Positions 18,204-26,586 of a stretch of 64,000 nucleotides of DNA are shown here, piece by piece. The stretch is taken from positions 162,032 through 226,031 of the forward strand of contig NZ_JH376429.1 in the NCBI RefSeq assembly GCF_000233455.1, given 5' to 3'. The notes below the pieces were generated by a model. The model saw only the letters and a list, made by a program, of their open reading frames with translations, did not search any database and was not told the origin of the DNA. The position numbers were made by a program, and so were the translations under genes. This DNA is from [Clostridium] citroniae WAL-17108. GTDB lineage: Bacteria > Bacillota > Clostridia > Lachnospirales > Lachnospiraceae. Position 1 is the stretch's first letter; every line of letters begins with the position of its first letter.

Positions 18204-18998
18204 TTAAAAATCGTCCATTCCCTCCAGGTCCAGATCCATGTCCCCGTCATCCTGATCCAGGGCCTCTATCTCCATATCCCCGAAGGTTTCTTCCTGCTTC
18301 AGCTGGATCTTGCCGATCTTCATCAGTTCCAATACGGCCAGGAAGGTGACCACCACTTCCAGCTTGTCCCCCTGCCCTTCCAGCAGCTGCCTGAAGCTGA
18401 AATGCCTCCTGCCTTTTGCAAAGGTGAGAAGCTGACCGATCTTCTGCTCCAGACTGACCGGCTCCCTTTTTATAGTACCGAAATTGCTTCTGATGGGGTC
18501 GATCTTATCCTCCTTGCGCTTCATCACCTGCTCAAAGATCCTCTGGAGCTTGGCCAGAGTGAGACCGTCCAGCAGTCGGTCCAGATCCACGGGCGGCTCA
18601 TATTTTGCCACCTCAGGCGGCAGGGTGGAGGGCTTATACAAATGCTTCTGAGCCCCATCCTCCCGGTCGGCCAGTTCGTCCGCCATCAGCCTGTACCGCT
18701 TATATTCCAATAACCGCTGTACCAGTTCAGCCCTGGGGTCGATCTCTTCCCCTTCCTCGTCCACTTCCTTGGGCAGCAGCATTTTCGCCTTGATGTCTAA
18801 CAGCGTGGCTGCCATGACAAGGAACTCGCTGACCACGTTCAGGTCCTCCCGCTCCATATGGCGCACGTAATCCAGGTACTGGGCCGTAATATCCACAATG
18901 GGGATATCATATATATTTACCTTGTTCTTTTCAATGAGATGGAGCAGCAGGTCCAGAGGGCCCTCAAAATGCTCCAGCTTGTATGATATGGTCTCCAT
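18204..18998 (-). CDS. scpA: Segregation and condensation protein A (ScpA)
   Basis: About 264 aa, the kleisin that bridges the SMC heads. The N-terminus has the diagnostic LEHFEGPLDLLLHLIEKNKV and DIPIVDITAQYLDYV, followed by FLVMAATLLDIKAKMLLP. The C-terminal winged helix (FSFRQLLEG..VVVTFLAVLELMKIGKI) binds the SMC head. An acidic tail follows (DQDDGDMDLDLEGMDDF). I chose ATG 18998, preceded by AGGTGG, rather than the upstream in-frame codon at 19016. It is co-transcribed with scpB. Confidence 0.95.
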   Translation of the reverse strand: METISYKLEHFEGPLDLLLHLIEKNKVNIYDIPIVDITAQYLDYVRHMEREDLNVVSEFLVMAATLLDIKAKMLLPKEVDEEGEEIDPRAELVQRLLEYKRYRLMADELADREDGAQKHLYKPSTLPPEVAKYEPPVDLDRLLDGLTLAKLQRIFEQVMKRKEDKIDPIRSNFGTIKREPVSLEQKIGQLLTFAKGRRHFSFRQLLEGQGDKLEVVVTFLAVLELMKIGKIQLKQEETFGDMEIEALDQDDGDMDLDLEGMDDF

Positions 18999-19029
18999 GT
19001 GTCCACCTGTTCCCATTTATTGCTGAATT

Positions 19030-19085
19030 GCAACTGTTCAGGACGGCTCATCTTTTTGACCGGAAAAGCCGTCCTGGACTGTAAC
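19030..19085. repeat. Dispersed palindromic intergenic element, copy 2
   Basis: Arms GCAACTGTTCAGGACGGCT (19030-19048) and AGCCGTCCTGGACTGTAAC (19067-19085) are inverted with 15 of 19 matches. The interior TCTTTTTGACCGGAAAA is nearly the same as in copy 3 at 37172. It lies between scpA and the metallophosphoesterase gene. Confidence 0.75.
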
Positions 19086-19133
19086 GCTGAATTTTATATT
19101 ATCACAAATCCCTCTCTGTTTACAAGGGTCCTG

Positions 19134-20012
19134 TTATTTCCGCTGTTTTTTAAGGTACACCACCACCAGCTGTGGCCGGTTGTTTAACCGGATATTGATG
19201 GAGTGGGTCCCCAGTCCCCGGCTCACCACCATCCGCTTTCCCTGCTGTTCAAAATCCCCGGCGCACCAGGGCAGAAAAAACTGGTACTGGGGCGTCATGA
19301 CTCCTCCCAGCACGGGAATCCGTATGGTTCCCCCATGAAAATGACCTGCCAGGGTCAAATCGGCCCCCCAGGCCGCATAGTCCGCAAAGTAAAGAGGTGA
19401 GTGGGCCAGAAGGATCCTGAACCTGTCTTTTCCTTCCACATGGTCTGTCCGCCCCAGCTTCCGGTCCAGATATTCCTTTCCCATGGAGGGCATTTTCTGG
19501 TACAGGGCCTTCCGGTAATAGCGCTTGCCCAGATCGATCCCAGAAATCAGGACATCTGTTCCCAAAGCCGCGGTTTCATCCTCCAGGTACACCACTCCCA
19601 TGCGTCTTAAAGCGCTTTTGTATTCCTCATACAGAGTTCCGTATACGTCCCGCTCCCAGGTCATACGGTTTTCGTGGTTGCCGTTTCCATAATAGACCGG
19701 ATACCGGTCTGCCAGCTGCGAAATCAGTTTTATGGGGACGCCCACATCCCCCGTCCCCTTGCACACCATCATATCGCCGCCGCACAGGACGGCGTCCGGT
19801 TTTATGCCGCGGACCGCCTCCACCAGCTGGCAGTTGTCCTGCCCGAATTCGTTGTTATGTAAATCCGACAAAAACACAAGGGTCCTGTCCTGATCCAGTT
19901 TATCTGATCCCATGGTCACTGCTTCCACGGAAAAATGTTTCTTCTCATATTCTGACAGGGCCAGGCAGGCGCAGCCCAGCCCGGCCATCCATGCTGCCGC
20001 TTCTTTCCACAT
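19134..20012 (-). CDS. Membrane-anchored metallophosphoesterase
   Basis: About 292 aa. An N-terminal hydrophobic segment (AAAWMAGLGCACLALSEYE) looks like an anchor, followed by a calcineurin-like phosphoesterase domain. The metal-binding motifs are in order: FLSDLHNNEFG (DxH), CGGDMMV (GGD), YGNGNHENRMTW (GNH) and LAGHFHGGTIRIP (GHxH). It resembles the YkuE/YaeI group of membrane-associated phosphoesterases. I chose ATG 20012, preceded by AGAGGAAG, because the upstream extension would run back into the HAD gene. The two genes form a pair 16 bases apart. Substrate unknown. Confidence 0.85.
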   Translation of the reverse strand: MWKEAAAWMAGLGCACLALSEYEKKHFSVEAVTMGSDKLDQDRTLVFLSDLHNNEFGQDNCQLVEAVRGIKPDAVLCGGDMMVCKGTGDVGVPIKLISQLADRYPVYYGNGNHENRMTWERDVYGTLYEEYKSALRRMGVVYLEDETAALGTDVLISGIDLGKRYYRKALYQKMPSMGKEYLDRKLGRTDHVEGKDRFRILLAHSPLYFADYAAWGADLTLAGHFHGGTIRIPVLGGVMTPQYQFFLPWCAGDFEQQGKRMVVSRGLGTHSINIRLNNRPQLVVVYLKKQRK

Positions 20013-20028
20013 ATAATAGTTCTTCCTC

Positions 20029-20700
20029 TTAATACTCAAATGTTCCGTTTTTAAACAGACCGATGACATCGGACAGCACATCACACCGGGCTGCCAGCAG
20101 TCCGGATAGTTCCTCATCCGGCTCATCCTGGTCCGGCACCATCACGGGAAGGAACCCGCCCGCGTAGGCTGCCCTGATCCCGTTAAAGCTGTCCTCCAGT
20201 ACCATACACTCCTCCGGATCTTCCCCCAGGGTGCCGGCTGCCAAAAGGAAGATCGCGGGATTTGGCTTCGCCTCCTCCACCATGTCTCCATATATGTAAT
20301 GGTCAAAATATCCTTCCACCCCTGCGCTTTTTACATTTCCCTGGGTCCACTCCCGTCCGCTGGCCGTGGCCACTGCGGTCTTTATATTATGGGACTTCAG
20401 GTATTCCAGCAGTTCCTTAAGCCCCGGCTTAACCGGCGCCCCGTTTTTTTTCACCCAGTGATAGGAATACAGCCGCTTTTCCTCGCATATGGAATCAAAA
20501 TCAATGTCAGGGCCATACTGCCTGATGAACGCCTCTTTCACCTTATCCGGCTTCGTCCCCCTCAGATCCCTGAAAAAATCCTTTTCAAATGTTATATTGT
20601 GCTTTGCCGCCGCTGTCTCCCAGCCCTCAAGCACAAGCCGTTCCGTATCAAACATAAGACCATCCTGGTCAAATATGACCGCCTTTACTTTCTTTGCCAT
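20029..20700 (-). CDS. HAD-family phosphatase (beta-phosphoglucomutase-like)
   Basis: 223 aa. Motif I is IFDQDGLMFDTE (the nucleophile Asp and the DxD general acid), with a helical cap domain typical of subclass I. Motif II is ATASGREWTQGN, the motif III Lys is in EEAKPNPAIFLLA, and motif IV is CMVLEDSFNGIRAAYAGG. The family dephosphorylates small sugar phosphates or interconverts them; the exact substrate cannot be read from sequence. It is immediately upstream of the metallophosphoesterase gene. Confidence 0.88.
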   Translation of the reverse strand: MAKKVKAVIFDQDGLMFDTERLVLEGWETAAAKHNITFEKDFFRDLRGTKPDKVKEAFIRQYGPDIDFDSICEEKRLYSYHWVKKNGAPVKPGLKELLEYLKSHNIKTAVATASGREWTQGNVKSAGVEGYFDHYIYGDMVEEAKPNPAIFLLAAGTLGEDPEECMVLEDSFNGIRAAYAGGFLPVMVPDQDEPDEELSGLLAARCDVLSDVIGLFKNGTFEY

Positions 20701-20737
20701 GGTTCATTCTCCTTTTGCTCCGGGCGCCTGTCATCAT

Positions 20738-20775
20738 AAGGGACTGGACAGGCCACTGCCCAATGCCAGTCCCTT
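20738..20775. other. Stem-loop between rubrerythrin and HAD genes
   Basis: Arms AAGGGACTGG (20738-20747) and CCAGTCCCTT (20766-20775) pair perfectly. There is no convincing T-run on the minus strand, so it may be a weak terminator or a processing site for the rubrerythrin transcript. Confidence 0.45.
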
Positions 20776-20885
20776 TGTCTATGATATTCCTCTATCATGT
20801 CTGCCGACATTATATCATCTGCACCCGGCTTTGTAAAATCAAATTTCGCGGGGGAATATGCGCCAGAGCGTGTTTGGATACGGTT

Positions 20886-21485
20886 CTAAGCCTTGAGGAA
20901 CCAGGGTGAAAGCTCCTGCCCTGCAAAATATCCCTGGTCATGGTGGCAGACCGGACAGAACTGGGGCGGTTCTTCCCCTTCATAAATATAGCCGCAGTTG
21001 GTACAAACCCAGCTGTTCTTTTCCTGGCGGTCATAAAGCCTTCCCTCGCCTAACAGGCCGGCCAGATACTGAAAGCGTTCGCCGTGGGTCTTCTCAATTT
21101 CCGCGATCATGCGGAAGGATGCTGCGATCTGGGCAAATCCCTCCTTTTCAGCAACCTCTGCAAAGGATTTGTACACCACATCATGCTCCTCATACTCATT
21201 GTGGGCAGCGGCATTCAACTGGGCCAGGGTATTTTCCTCCAAATCCACCGGATAACCTCCGTCAATGAATATGGTCTCCTTATCCAATGGCTTCAGATAG
21301 TTGTAAAAAATCTCGGCATGTTCCTTTTCCTGGTTTGCCGTGTATTTAAATACCATCTCCACCATGGGCATTTTCTGCTTTTTTGCCAGCCCTGCCGCAA
21401 AGGTGTAGCGGTTCCTTGCCTGGCTTTCGCCGGCAAATGCCCTCATCAGATTTTTTGCTGTTTCGCTTGTCTTAAAATCCGTCAT
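20886..21485 (-). CDS. rbr: Rubrerythrin
   Basis: 199 aa. Rubrerythrin is a peroxide-reducing diiron protein protecting anaerobes from oxidative stress. The ferritin-like four-helix domain shows FAGESQARNRYTF, TANQEKEHAEIFYNYL, NEYEEHDVVYKSFAEVA and IEKTHGERFQ (the diiron Glu/His ligands). The C-terminal rubredoxin domain carries WVCTNCGYIYEG and CPVCHH, the FeCys4 centre. Length and domain order are standard. It is preceded by a good ribosome site and divergent from the lysine-tailed HTH gene, with a possible operator between them. Confidence 0.96.
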   Translation of the reverse strand: MTDFKTSETAKNLMRAFAGESQARNRYTFAAGLAKKQKMPMVEMVFKYTANQEKEHAEIFYNYLKPLDKETIFIDGGYPVDLEENTLAQLNAAAHNEYEEHDVVYKSFAEVAEKEGFAQIAASFRMIAEIEKTHGERFQYLAGLLGEGRLYDRQEKNSWVCTNCGYIYEGEEPPQFCPVCHHDQGYFAGQELSPWFLKA

Positions 21486-21583
21486 AAAAATTCCTCCTTT
21501 TCTCAGTCGTGGTACCTGAATCTATGTTCACTCCTAACTATGCCCTGAAACCTTCTCTTTTATTCCCATTTTTACCAATCATT

Positions 21584-21613
21584 CTTGTAATTATAAGGCC
21601 CCCATGATATAAT
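21584..21613 (+). promoter_or_regulatory. Promoter of the HTH gene with overlapping palindrome
   Basis: -35 TTGTAA (21585-21590) and -10 TATAAT (21608-21613) are 17 bases apart on the + strand. The -35 is embedded in the near-palindrome CTTGTAATTATAAG (21584-21597), which has the AT-rich look of Fur/PerR-type sites. Its place between rubrerythrin and the HTH gene makes peroxide control possible but unproven. Confidence 0.5.
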
Positions 21614-21651
21614 CCATTTATTGATAATAACGATTTAAGGAGGAGTACACT

Positions 21652-22161
21652 ATGATCCGCTATGACCGCTTATGGGCCACCATGGAAGCACGTGGAATGA
21701 CCCAGTACAGACTGATCAAACAGTACAGTTTCAGCGCCGGACAAATCGGCCGCCTGAAAAAGAACATGCACGTATCCACCCACACCCTTGACACCCTGTG
21801 CTCCATCCTGGAGTGCGATATCAGCGACATCATAGAGTATGTCCCCGATGAACTTCCCCAGCCAGAGGAAGTGCCGGCCGGCCAGAGCGCAGACACCCCG
21901 GATGATCGTGATCAGGCAGAGGGTCCCGGTCAGGAAGGGGATTATGGCCAGGGAGAAGATTCCGGCCAGGGAGAGGATTCCGGCCAGGAGGACACGCCTC
22001 CGGCCAAGCAGAAAAGGTCCGATCCGGCCAAGGGCGACAAGCCTGAAGCGGCCAAGAACGACAAACCCAAAAAAGCAGGCAAGTCCAAAAAGGGCGAAAA
22101 GGGTGATAAAAAATCATCCAAAGACGGGAAAAAGGGAAAAGACAGCAAGAAAAACAAATAA
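21652..22161 (+). CDS. XRE/YozG-type HTH protein with long charged, lysine-rich tail
   Basis: 169 aa. Residues 1-65 are a Cro/C1-type helix-turn-helix of the short YozG type: MIRYDRLWATMEARGMTQYR, then LDTLCSILECDISDIIEYVPDE. From residue ~70 the protein is disordered: a Gln/Glu/Asp/Gly segment with tandem GQGEDS units encoded by near-identical 18-bp repeats (about 21938-21995), then a strongly basic tail rich in KKGEK, KSKK and KKGKDSKK. The tail resembles histone H1-like or nucleic-acid-condensing tails. AAGGAGGAG precedes ATG 21652. Function unknown. Confidence 0.8.
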   Translation: MIRYDRLWATMEARGMTQYRLIKQYSFSAGQIGRLKKNMHVSTHTLDTLCSILECDISDIIEYVPDELPQPEEVPAGQSADTPDDRDQAEGPGQEGDYGQGEDSGQGEDSGQEDTPPAKQKRSDPAKGDKPEAAKNDKPKKAGKSKKGEKGDKKSSKDGKKGKDSKKNK

Positions 22162-22178
22162 ACATTCAGCCATATCCG

Positions 22179-22228
22179 CAGGCGGTCCGAGAATTTTCAC
22201 TCTCTTCAGACCGCCTGTTGTTTATTTT
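22179..22228 (+). terminator. Terminator after the lysine-tailed HTH gene
   Basis: Stem CAGGCGGTC/GACCGCCTG (22179-22187 with 22209-22217) is followed by TTGTTTATTTT. Confidence 0.8.
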
Positions 22229-22252
22229 CCACCTTTTTGATGTATTGTCGGA

Positions 22253-22280
22253 TTTACTTTCCACGGACAAATGCTAGAAT
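22253..22280 (+). promoter_or_regulatory. Candidate promoter of transport operon A
   Basis: TTTACT (22253-22258) and TAGAAT (22275-22280) are 16 bases apart, with a TGC extended -10 element. The leader then contains two direct copies of AACTGTTGAT (22296-22305 and 22315-22324), 19 bases apart, of unknown meaning. Confidence 0.5.
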
Positions 22281-22352
22281 TGAGATATGAGAAACAACTG
22301 TTGATAAAACAAAGAACTGTTGATCAAGCAAGAGAGGGAGGAGCGATTTAGA

Positions 22353-23465
22353 ATGAGGAAGTTTCAGAAAGTATCAGCATGTATCATGGCAGTAGCCCTT
22401 GCAGCCACAGGCTGTTCCGGCGGCAGTACCGGCACAAAGGCACCGGCTGAGCCGGCCAAGACAGAGGCGGCCGGGGAGGCAAAAGCACAGGCGGCAAGCG
22501 GGGAAGCGGCCGGGGAAGAGGATCCCGTACTGGTGGTTTACACGGCCCGCAGCGAGGCCCTGAACAATGCTGTGATCCCTGAGTTTGAAAAGGATACGGG
22601 CATCAAAGTTGAAGTTGTGGTGGCAGGGACCGGCGAACTTCTTAAGAGGGCCCAGTCAGAAAAGGATAACCCTCTGGGCGATATCTTCTGGGTAGCTGAC
22701 CAGACCATGCTCTCCGCTTCCAAGGACCTGTTCATGGAGTATGTCTCCTCCGAGGACGGCAACATGCTGGAGGCATTCCGCAATACCACCGGATATTTCA
22801 CACCTGCATTTGCAGACCCAACGGTCATGATCGTAAACAAGGACTTAAAGGGCGACATGAAGATCGATGGCTTTGAGGATCTTCTAAATCCTGAGTTAAA
22901 GGGCAAGATCGCTTTCGGCGACCCTGTAAACTCCAGCTCCGCATTCCAGTCCTTACTGGCCATGCTTTACGGCATGGGAAAGGACGGCGATCCCCTGTCA
23001 GACCAGGCCTGGGATTATGTGGACCAGTTCATCGCCAACCTGGACGGCAAGATGTGCAACAGCTCCAGCCAGGTATACAAGGGCGTGGCCGAGGGCGAGT
23101 ATGTGGTAGGGCTTACCTGGGAAGATCCGGCAGCCAACTATGTTAAGGAAGGCGCAGCTGTAGAGGTTGTATTCCCGGAAGAGGGAGCCATATTCCCCGG
23201 AGAGTCCGTACAGATCTTAAAAGACTGCAAACATCCGGAAAACGCCAAAAAATTTGTGGACTACATGCTGTCCGAAAAGATTCAGAACGCAGTGGGCTCC
23301 AACCTGACCGTCAGACCCCTTAGAAAGGACGCCAAGTTAGCTGACTATATGACACCACAGTCTGAAATTAAACTGTTTGATAATTATGATGAGGGATGGG
23401 TTGCTGAACACAAGACAGAAATCACCAATCTGTTCAGCGAGCACATGGAGACATCCATGGATTAA
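22353..23465 (+). CDS. ABC transporter substrate-binding lipoprotein (operon A; annotated family: iron(III)-type)
   Basis: About 370 aa. It has a lipoprotein signal with lipobox ALAATGC, then an Ala/Glu-rich linker and an extracellular-solute-binding fold: VLVVYTARSEALNNAVIPEF, EFEKDTGIKVEVVVAGTGEL, GDIFWVADQTML. Pipelines call this type 'iron(III) transporter', but the adjacent Tyr pair that binds iron in FbpA is absent. The corresponding loop reads VGLTWEDPAANYV. It is closely similar to the sensor-type binding protein at 36080 and less so to the one at 40197. First gene of operon A. Start ATG 22353 follows GGGAGGAG. Substrate unknown; an anionic small molecule is plausible. Confidence 0.85.
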   Translation: MRKFQKVSACIMAVALAATGCSGGSTGTKAPAEPAKTEAAGEAKAQAASGEAAGEEDPVLVVYTARSEALNNAVIPEFEKDTGIKVEVVVAGTGELLKRAQSEKDNPLGDIFWVADQTMLSASKDLFMEYVSSEDGNMLEAFRNTTGYFTPAFADPTVMIVNKDLKGDMKIDGFEDLLNPELKGKIAFGDPVNSSSAFQSLLAMLYGMGKDGDPLSDQAWDYVDQFIANLDGKMCNSSSQVYKGVAEGEYVVGLTWEDPAANYVKEGAAVEVVFPEEGAIFPGESVQILKDCKHPENAKKFVDYMLSEKIQNAVGSNLTVRPLRKDAKLADYMTPQSEIKLFDNYDEGWVAEHKTEITNLFSEHMETSMD

Positions 23466-23480
23466 TGATTCCCGTCTGTT

Positions 23481-23600
23481 AAAAGGACTGCCCTGGACCT
23501 GACCACCACTCTGCCGCGGTGCCGTACCATGTTTGCGGTACGGCACCGCGGCACCAACCGCCTCCCCCGGCGGGAGTCGGTCAGATATGGCAGTCCTTTT
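23481..23600 (+). other. Large intercistronic stem-loop between SBP and ATPase genes
   Basis: An inner perfect 16-bp stem (23513-23528 with 23537-23552) is enclosed by an outer 12-bp stem AAAAGGACTGCC/GGCAGTCCTTTT (23481-23492 with 23589-23600). The outer stem ends in TTTT, so it can act as partial terminator and 3' stabiliser. That would give more binding protein than ATPase/permease, a common design in ABC operons. Confidence 0.8.
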
Positions 23601-23634
23601 CTGTTCCCAAAATAAGCTTTTCTGTTCCCAAAAT
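23597..23634 (+). repeat. 17-bp direct repeat ahead of the ATPase gene
   Basis: TTTTCTGTTCCCAAAAT occurs at 23597-23613 and 23618-23634 with a 21-bp period. It follows directly on the intercistronic stem-loop. Function unknown. Confidence 0.7.
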
Positions 23635-23705
23635 CAGGACAATATCCGCCCGGGCGGTCGGGAGAAAGCCGGACGGACGCTTAATATTAAGGAGGATTTA
23701 CAGGT

Positions 23706-24806
23706 ATGAGTGTAGCGATCAACATTGAAAATGTCATCAAACGTTTTGGCAAGGACACTATTATAAACGGCCTTTCCCTGGACGTGCGGCCCGGTGAATT
23801 TTTTACCCTTCTGGGCCCTTCCGGGTGCGGAAAGACCACTCTGCTGCGCATGATCATCGGCTTTAACTCCATTGAAGGCGGCGAGATCAAAATCGATGGC
23901 AAGGTCATCAACAACATTCCCACCAACAAAAGGAACATGGGAATGGTATTTCAGAACTATGCCATTTTCCCCCACATGTCCGTGCGCGACAATGTGGCCT
24001 TTGGATTAAAGAACAGGAAAATGCCTCAGGCCCAGATAGAATCCCAGGTGGACGAAATACTGAAAGTGGTAAAGATCGATCACCTGAAAAAGCGTATGCC
24101 CTCCAAGCTGTCCGGCGGCCAGCAGCAGCGTGTGGCTCTGGCCAGGGCCATTGTCATCCATCCGGAGGTCCTTCTCATGGATGAACCCCTGTCCAACCTG
24201 GACGCAAAGCTGCGTGTGGAAATGCGCAATGCCATCAAGCGGATCCAGCAGCAGGTGGGCATCACCACCCTTTACGTGACTCATGACCAGGAGGAGGCCC
24301 TGGCCGTATCGGACCGGATCGCTGTCATGAACGGAGGCGTCATCCAGCAGATCGATACCCCAAAGAACATTTACCAGCGCCCTGCCAATCTGTTCGTGTC
24401 CACCTTTATCGGACTCTCCAACATCCTTGACGGCGCCATTGAAACCTCGGGCAATACCACCCTGGTGCGCATGGGCGATTACGCGGTTGCCATGGATAAC
24501 CTGAACAGCTCCTGTGTTAACGGCCAGCCTGTCAAGGTGTCTGTACGTCCTGAGGAATTTATCCTGAACAGAGAGGCGGACCAGGGCATACCTGCCATTG
24601 TGCGAAGCAGCGTATTCCTGGGAGTCACCACCCACTATTTTGTGGAAACAGCGGACGGAAAAGAGATGGAGGTTATCCAGAATTCCGATATATGGGATAT
24701 CATCCCTGACCACACCCCGGTACGCCTTGGGGTTCAGCCGGCTAAGATCAACGTATATAACCAGGACGGCAGCGAAAGCCTTATTGTCAGGAGGGAGCAT
24801 TCATGA
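23706..24806 (+). CDS. ABC transporter ATP-binding protein (operon A)
   Basis: 366 aa. A CUT2/ferric-type importer ATPase with Walker A LLGPSGCGKTTLLRM, Q-loop FQNYAIFPHM, signature LSGGQQQRVALARA, Walker B LLMDEPLSNLDAKL and H-loop YVTHDQEEA. A C-terminal TOBE-like regulatory domain follows (residues about 240-366, VRPEEFILN). Length is normal for the FbpC/PotA group. AAGGAGG precedes ATG 23706. The stop overlaps the permease start by four bases (ATGA), so the two are translationally coupled. Confidence 0.93.
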   Translation: MSVAINIENVIKRFGKDTIINGLSLDVRPGEFFTLLGPSGCGKTTLLRMIIGFNSIEGGEIKIDGKVINNIPTNKRNMGMVFQNYAIFPHMSVRDNVAFGLKNRKMPQAQIESQVDEILKVVKIDHLKKRMPSKLSGGQQQRVALARAIVIHPEVLLMDEPLSNLDAKLRVEMRNAIKRIQQQVGITTLYVTHDQEEALAVSDRIAVMNGGVIQQIDTPKNIYQRPANLFVSTFIGLSNILDGAIETSGNTTLVRMGDYAVAMDNLNSSCVNGQPVKVSVRPEEFILNREADQGIPAIVRSSVFLGVTTHYFVETADGKEMEVIQNSDIWDIIPDHTPVRLGVQPAKINVYNQDGSESLIVRREHS

Positions 24807-26467
24807 GGTATGCAGGAGAGAAAAAACTGAATATATGGATCGTCATGGCACTGGGAATCCTGGCCCTGTTCCTTCTCTTCGTGGTCTATCCCCTGGTCCT
24901 TGTGCTGTATAAAAGCGTGCTTACCGAGGAAGGTAAGCTGAGTTTTAGCTACTTTACAAAATTCTTTGCAAGAAAATATTACTGGAGCACCCTGGTGAAC
25001 AGCTTTAAGGTAACTATTGTCTCCACCCTGGTGGCCGCGTTTTTAGGCCTGATCATGGCCTATGTGCTGCGGAGCGTAAAGATCCGTGGCAGCAAGTACC
25101 TGAACATCCTGATCGTGATCTCCTATCTCTCACCGCCATTTATCGGAGCTTACGCATGGATCCAGCTGCTGGGCCGCAACGGTTTTATCACCAAGATCCT
25201 CAACAGCCTGTTCCAGGTCAAACTGGGAGGTATTTACGGTTTTGCCGGCATTGTGCTGGTATTCTCACTCCAGTCCTTTCCATTGGTATACATGTATATT
25301 TCAGGTGCATTAAAAAACCTGGACAATTCCTTGAATGAAGCCGCGGAAAGCCTGGGATGCACAGCGTTCCAGCGTGTCATACAGGTCATCATTCCCCTGG
25401 TCATGCCCACCATGCTTGCCAGCTCCCTGCTGGTATTCATGAGGGTGTTCTCTGATTTCGGCACCCCCATGCTCATCGGCGAGGGATACAAGACCTTCCC
25501 GGTGCTGGTCTACAGCCAGTTTATGGGTGAGGTGAGTACGGATGACCATTTTGCGGCAGCTCTCTGTGTGATCGTCATTGTCATAACCCTGGTACTGTTC
25601 TTCTTCCAGCGCTATTTGGGAAACCGGTTCACCTACTCCATGACCGCCTTAAAACCCATGGAAGCGGAACACTGTACAGGGACCAAGAATATCCTGTCCC
25701 ACCTGTTTGTGTATGCAGTGGTGTTTGTGGCCATCCTGCCGCAGCTGACCGTTATCTTCACCTCCTTCCTGGCAACAGGCGGAGGCACGGTTTACACCGG
25801 AGGCTTTTCACTGGAAAACTACAGGAATACCCTGTTCTCCAAGAACAACAACGGCGCTATTTTCAACACCTACCTGTTTGGCCTGTGCGCCATTGCCATT
25901 GTGGTGGTGCTGGGAATCCTTATCTCCTATCTCACCGTGAGAAAGAAATCCTTCCTCACCGGCATACTGGACACAGTGACCATGTTTCCCTATATCATCC
26001 CTGGATCCGTACTTGGTATCTCCTTCCTGTATGCATTTAACAGCAAACCCATGCTCCTCAGCGGCACGGCCATTATCATCATCATTTCCCTGTCCATCCG
26101 GCGAATGCCCTACACCATCCGCTCCAGCACGGCCATCATCGGCCAGATCAGCCCCAGTGTGGAGGAGGCTGCCATCAGCCTGGGGTGTACGGAGACAAAA
26201 TCCTTTGTAAAGATAACCGTACCCATGATGATGTCCGGCGTGCTCTCAGGCGCTATCATGAGCTGGATCACCCTGATCAGCGAGCTCAGTTCCTCCATCA
26301 TCCTCTACACCAGCAAGACCCAGACCCTGACCGTGGCCATCTACGCGGAAGTTATCAGGAGCAATTTCGGCAATGCGGCTGCTTATTCCACCATACTGAC
26401 ATTGACCAGTATCGTATCCCTGCTGGTGTTCTTTAAGGTAACGGGAAGCAACGATATCAGTATATAG
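24803..26467 (+). CDS. ABC transporter permease, two fused membrane domains (operon A)
   Basis: 554 aa with about twelve transmembrane helices. Two homologous BPD_transp_1 domains lie in one chain, as in FbpB-type permeases. Each half has its EAA loop: LNEAAESLGCTAFQRVIQVI (residues about 174-193) and VEEAAISLGCTETKSFVKI (about 453-471), both contacting the ATPase. It starts within the ATPase stop codon. A possible separate promoter with extended -10 (TGGTATAAT, 26509-26517) lies between it and the kinase gene. Confidence 0.92.
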   Translation: MRYAGEKKLNIWIVMALGILALFLLFVVYPLVLVLYKSVLTEEGKLSFSYFTKFFARKYYWSTLVNSFKVTIVSTLVAAFLGLIMAYVLRSVKIRGSKYLNILIVISYLSPPFIGAYAWIQLLGRNGFITKILNSLFQVKLGGIYGFAGIVLVFSLQSFPLVYMYISGALKNLDNSLNEAAESLGCTAFQRVIQVIIPLVMPTMLASSLLVFMRVFSDFGTPMLIGEGYKTFPVLVYSQFMGEVSTDDHFAAALCVIVIVITLVLFFFQRYLGNRFTYSMTALKPMEAEHCTGTKNILSHLFVYAVVFVAILPQLTVIFTSFLATGGGTVYTGGFSLENYRNTLFSKNNNGAIFNTYLFGLCAIAIVVVLGILISYLTVRKKSFLTGILDTVTMFPYIIPGSVLGISFLYAFNSKPMLLSGTAIIIIISLSIRRMPYTIRSSTAIIGQISPSVEEAAISLGCTETKSFVKITVPMMMSGVLSGAIMSWITLISELSSSIILYTSKTQTLTVAIYAEVIRSNFGNAAAYSTILTLTSIVSLLVFFKVTGSNDISI

Positions 26468-26511
26468 AATCATAGAAGGATCCCTGTCTGGAACAGGAAC
26501 TGAAACTATGG

Positions 26512-26517
26512 TATAAT
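26512..26517 (+). promoter_or_regulatory. Possible internal promoter of the kinase-regulator pair (operon A)
   Basis: TATAAT preceded by TGG (extended -10) lies 70 bases before the kinase start. No good -35 is seen. It would allow two-component expression independent of the transporter. Confidence 0.35.
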
Positions 26518-26586
26518 TAAGTTTACGGCCGCTCTCCTGGCTAAAAGAAGGGCGGCCGGCAGACAGAAGCTTAACAGGAGGCACTT

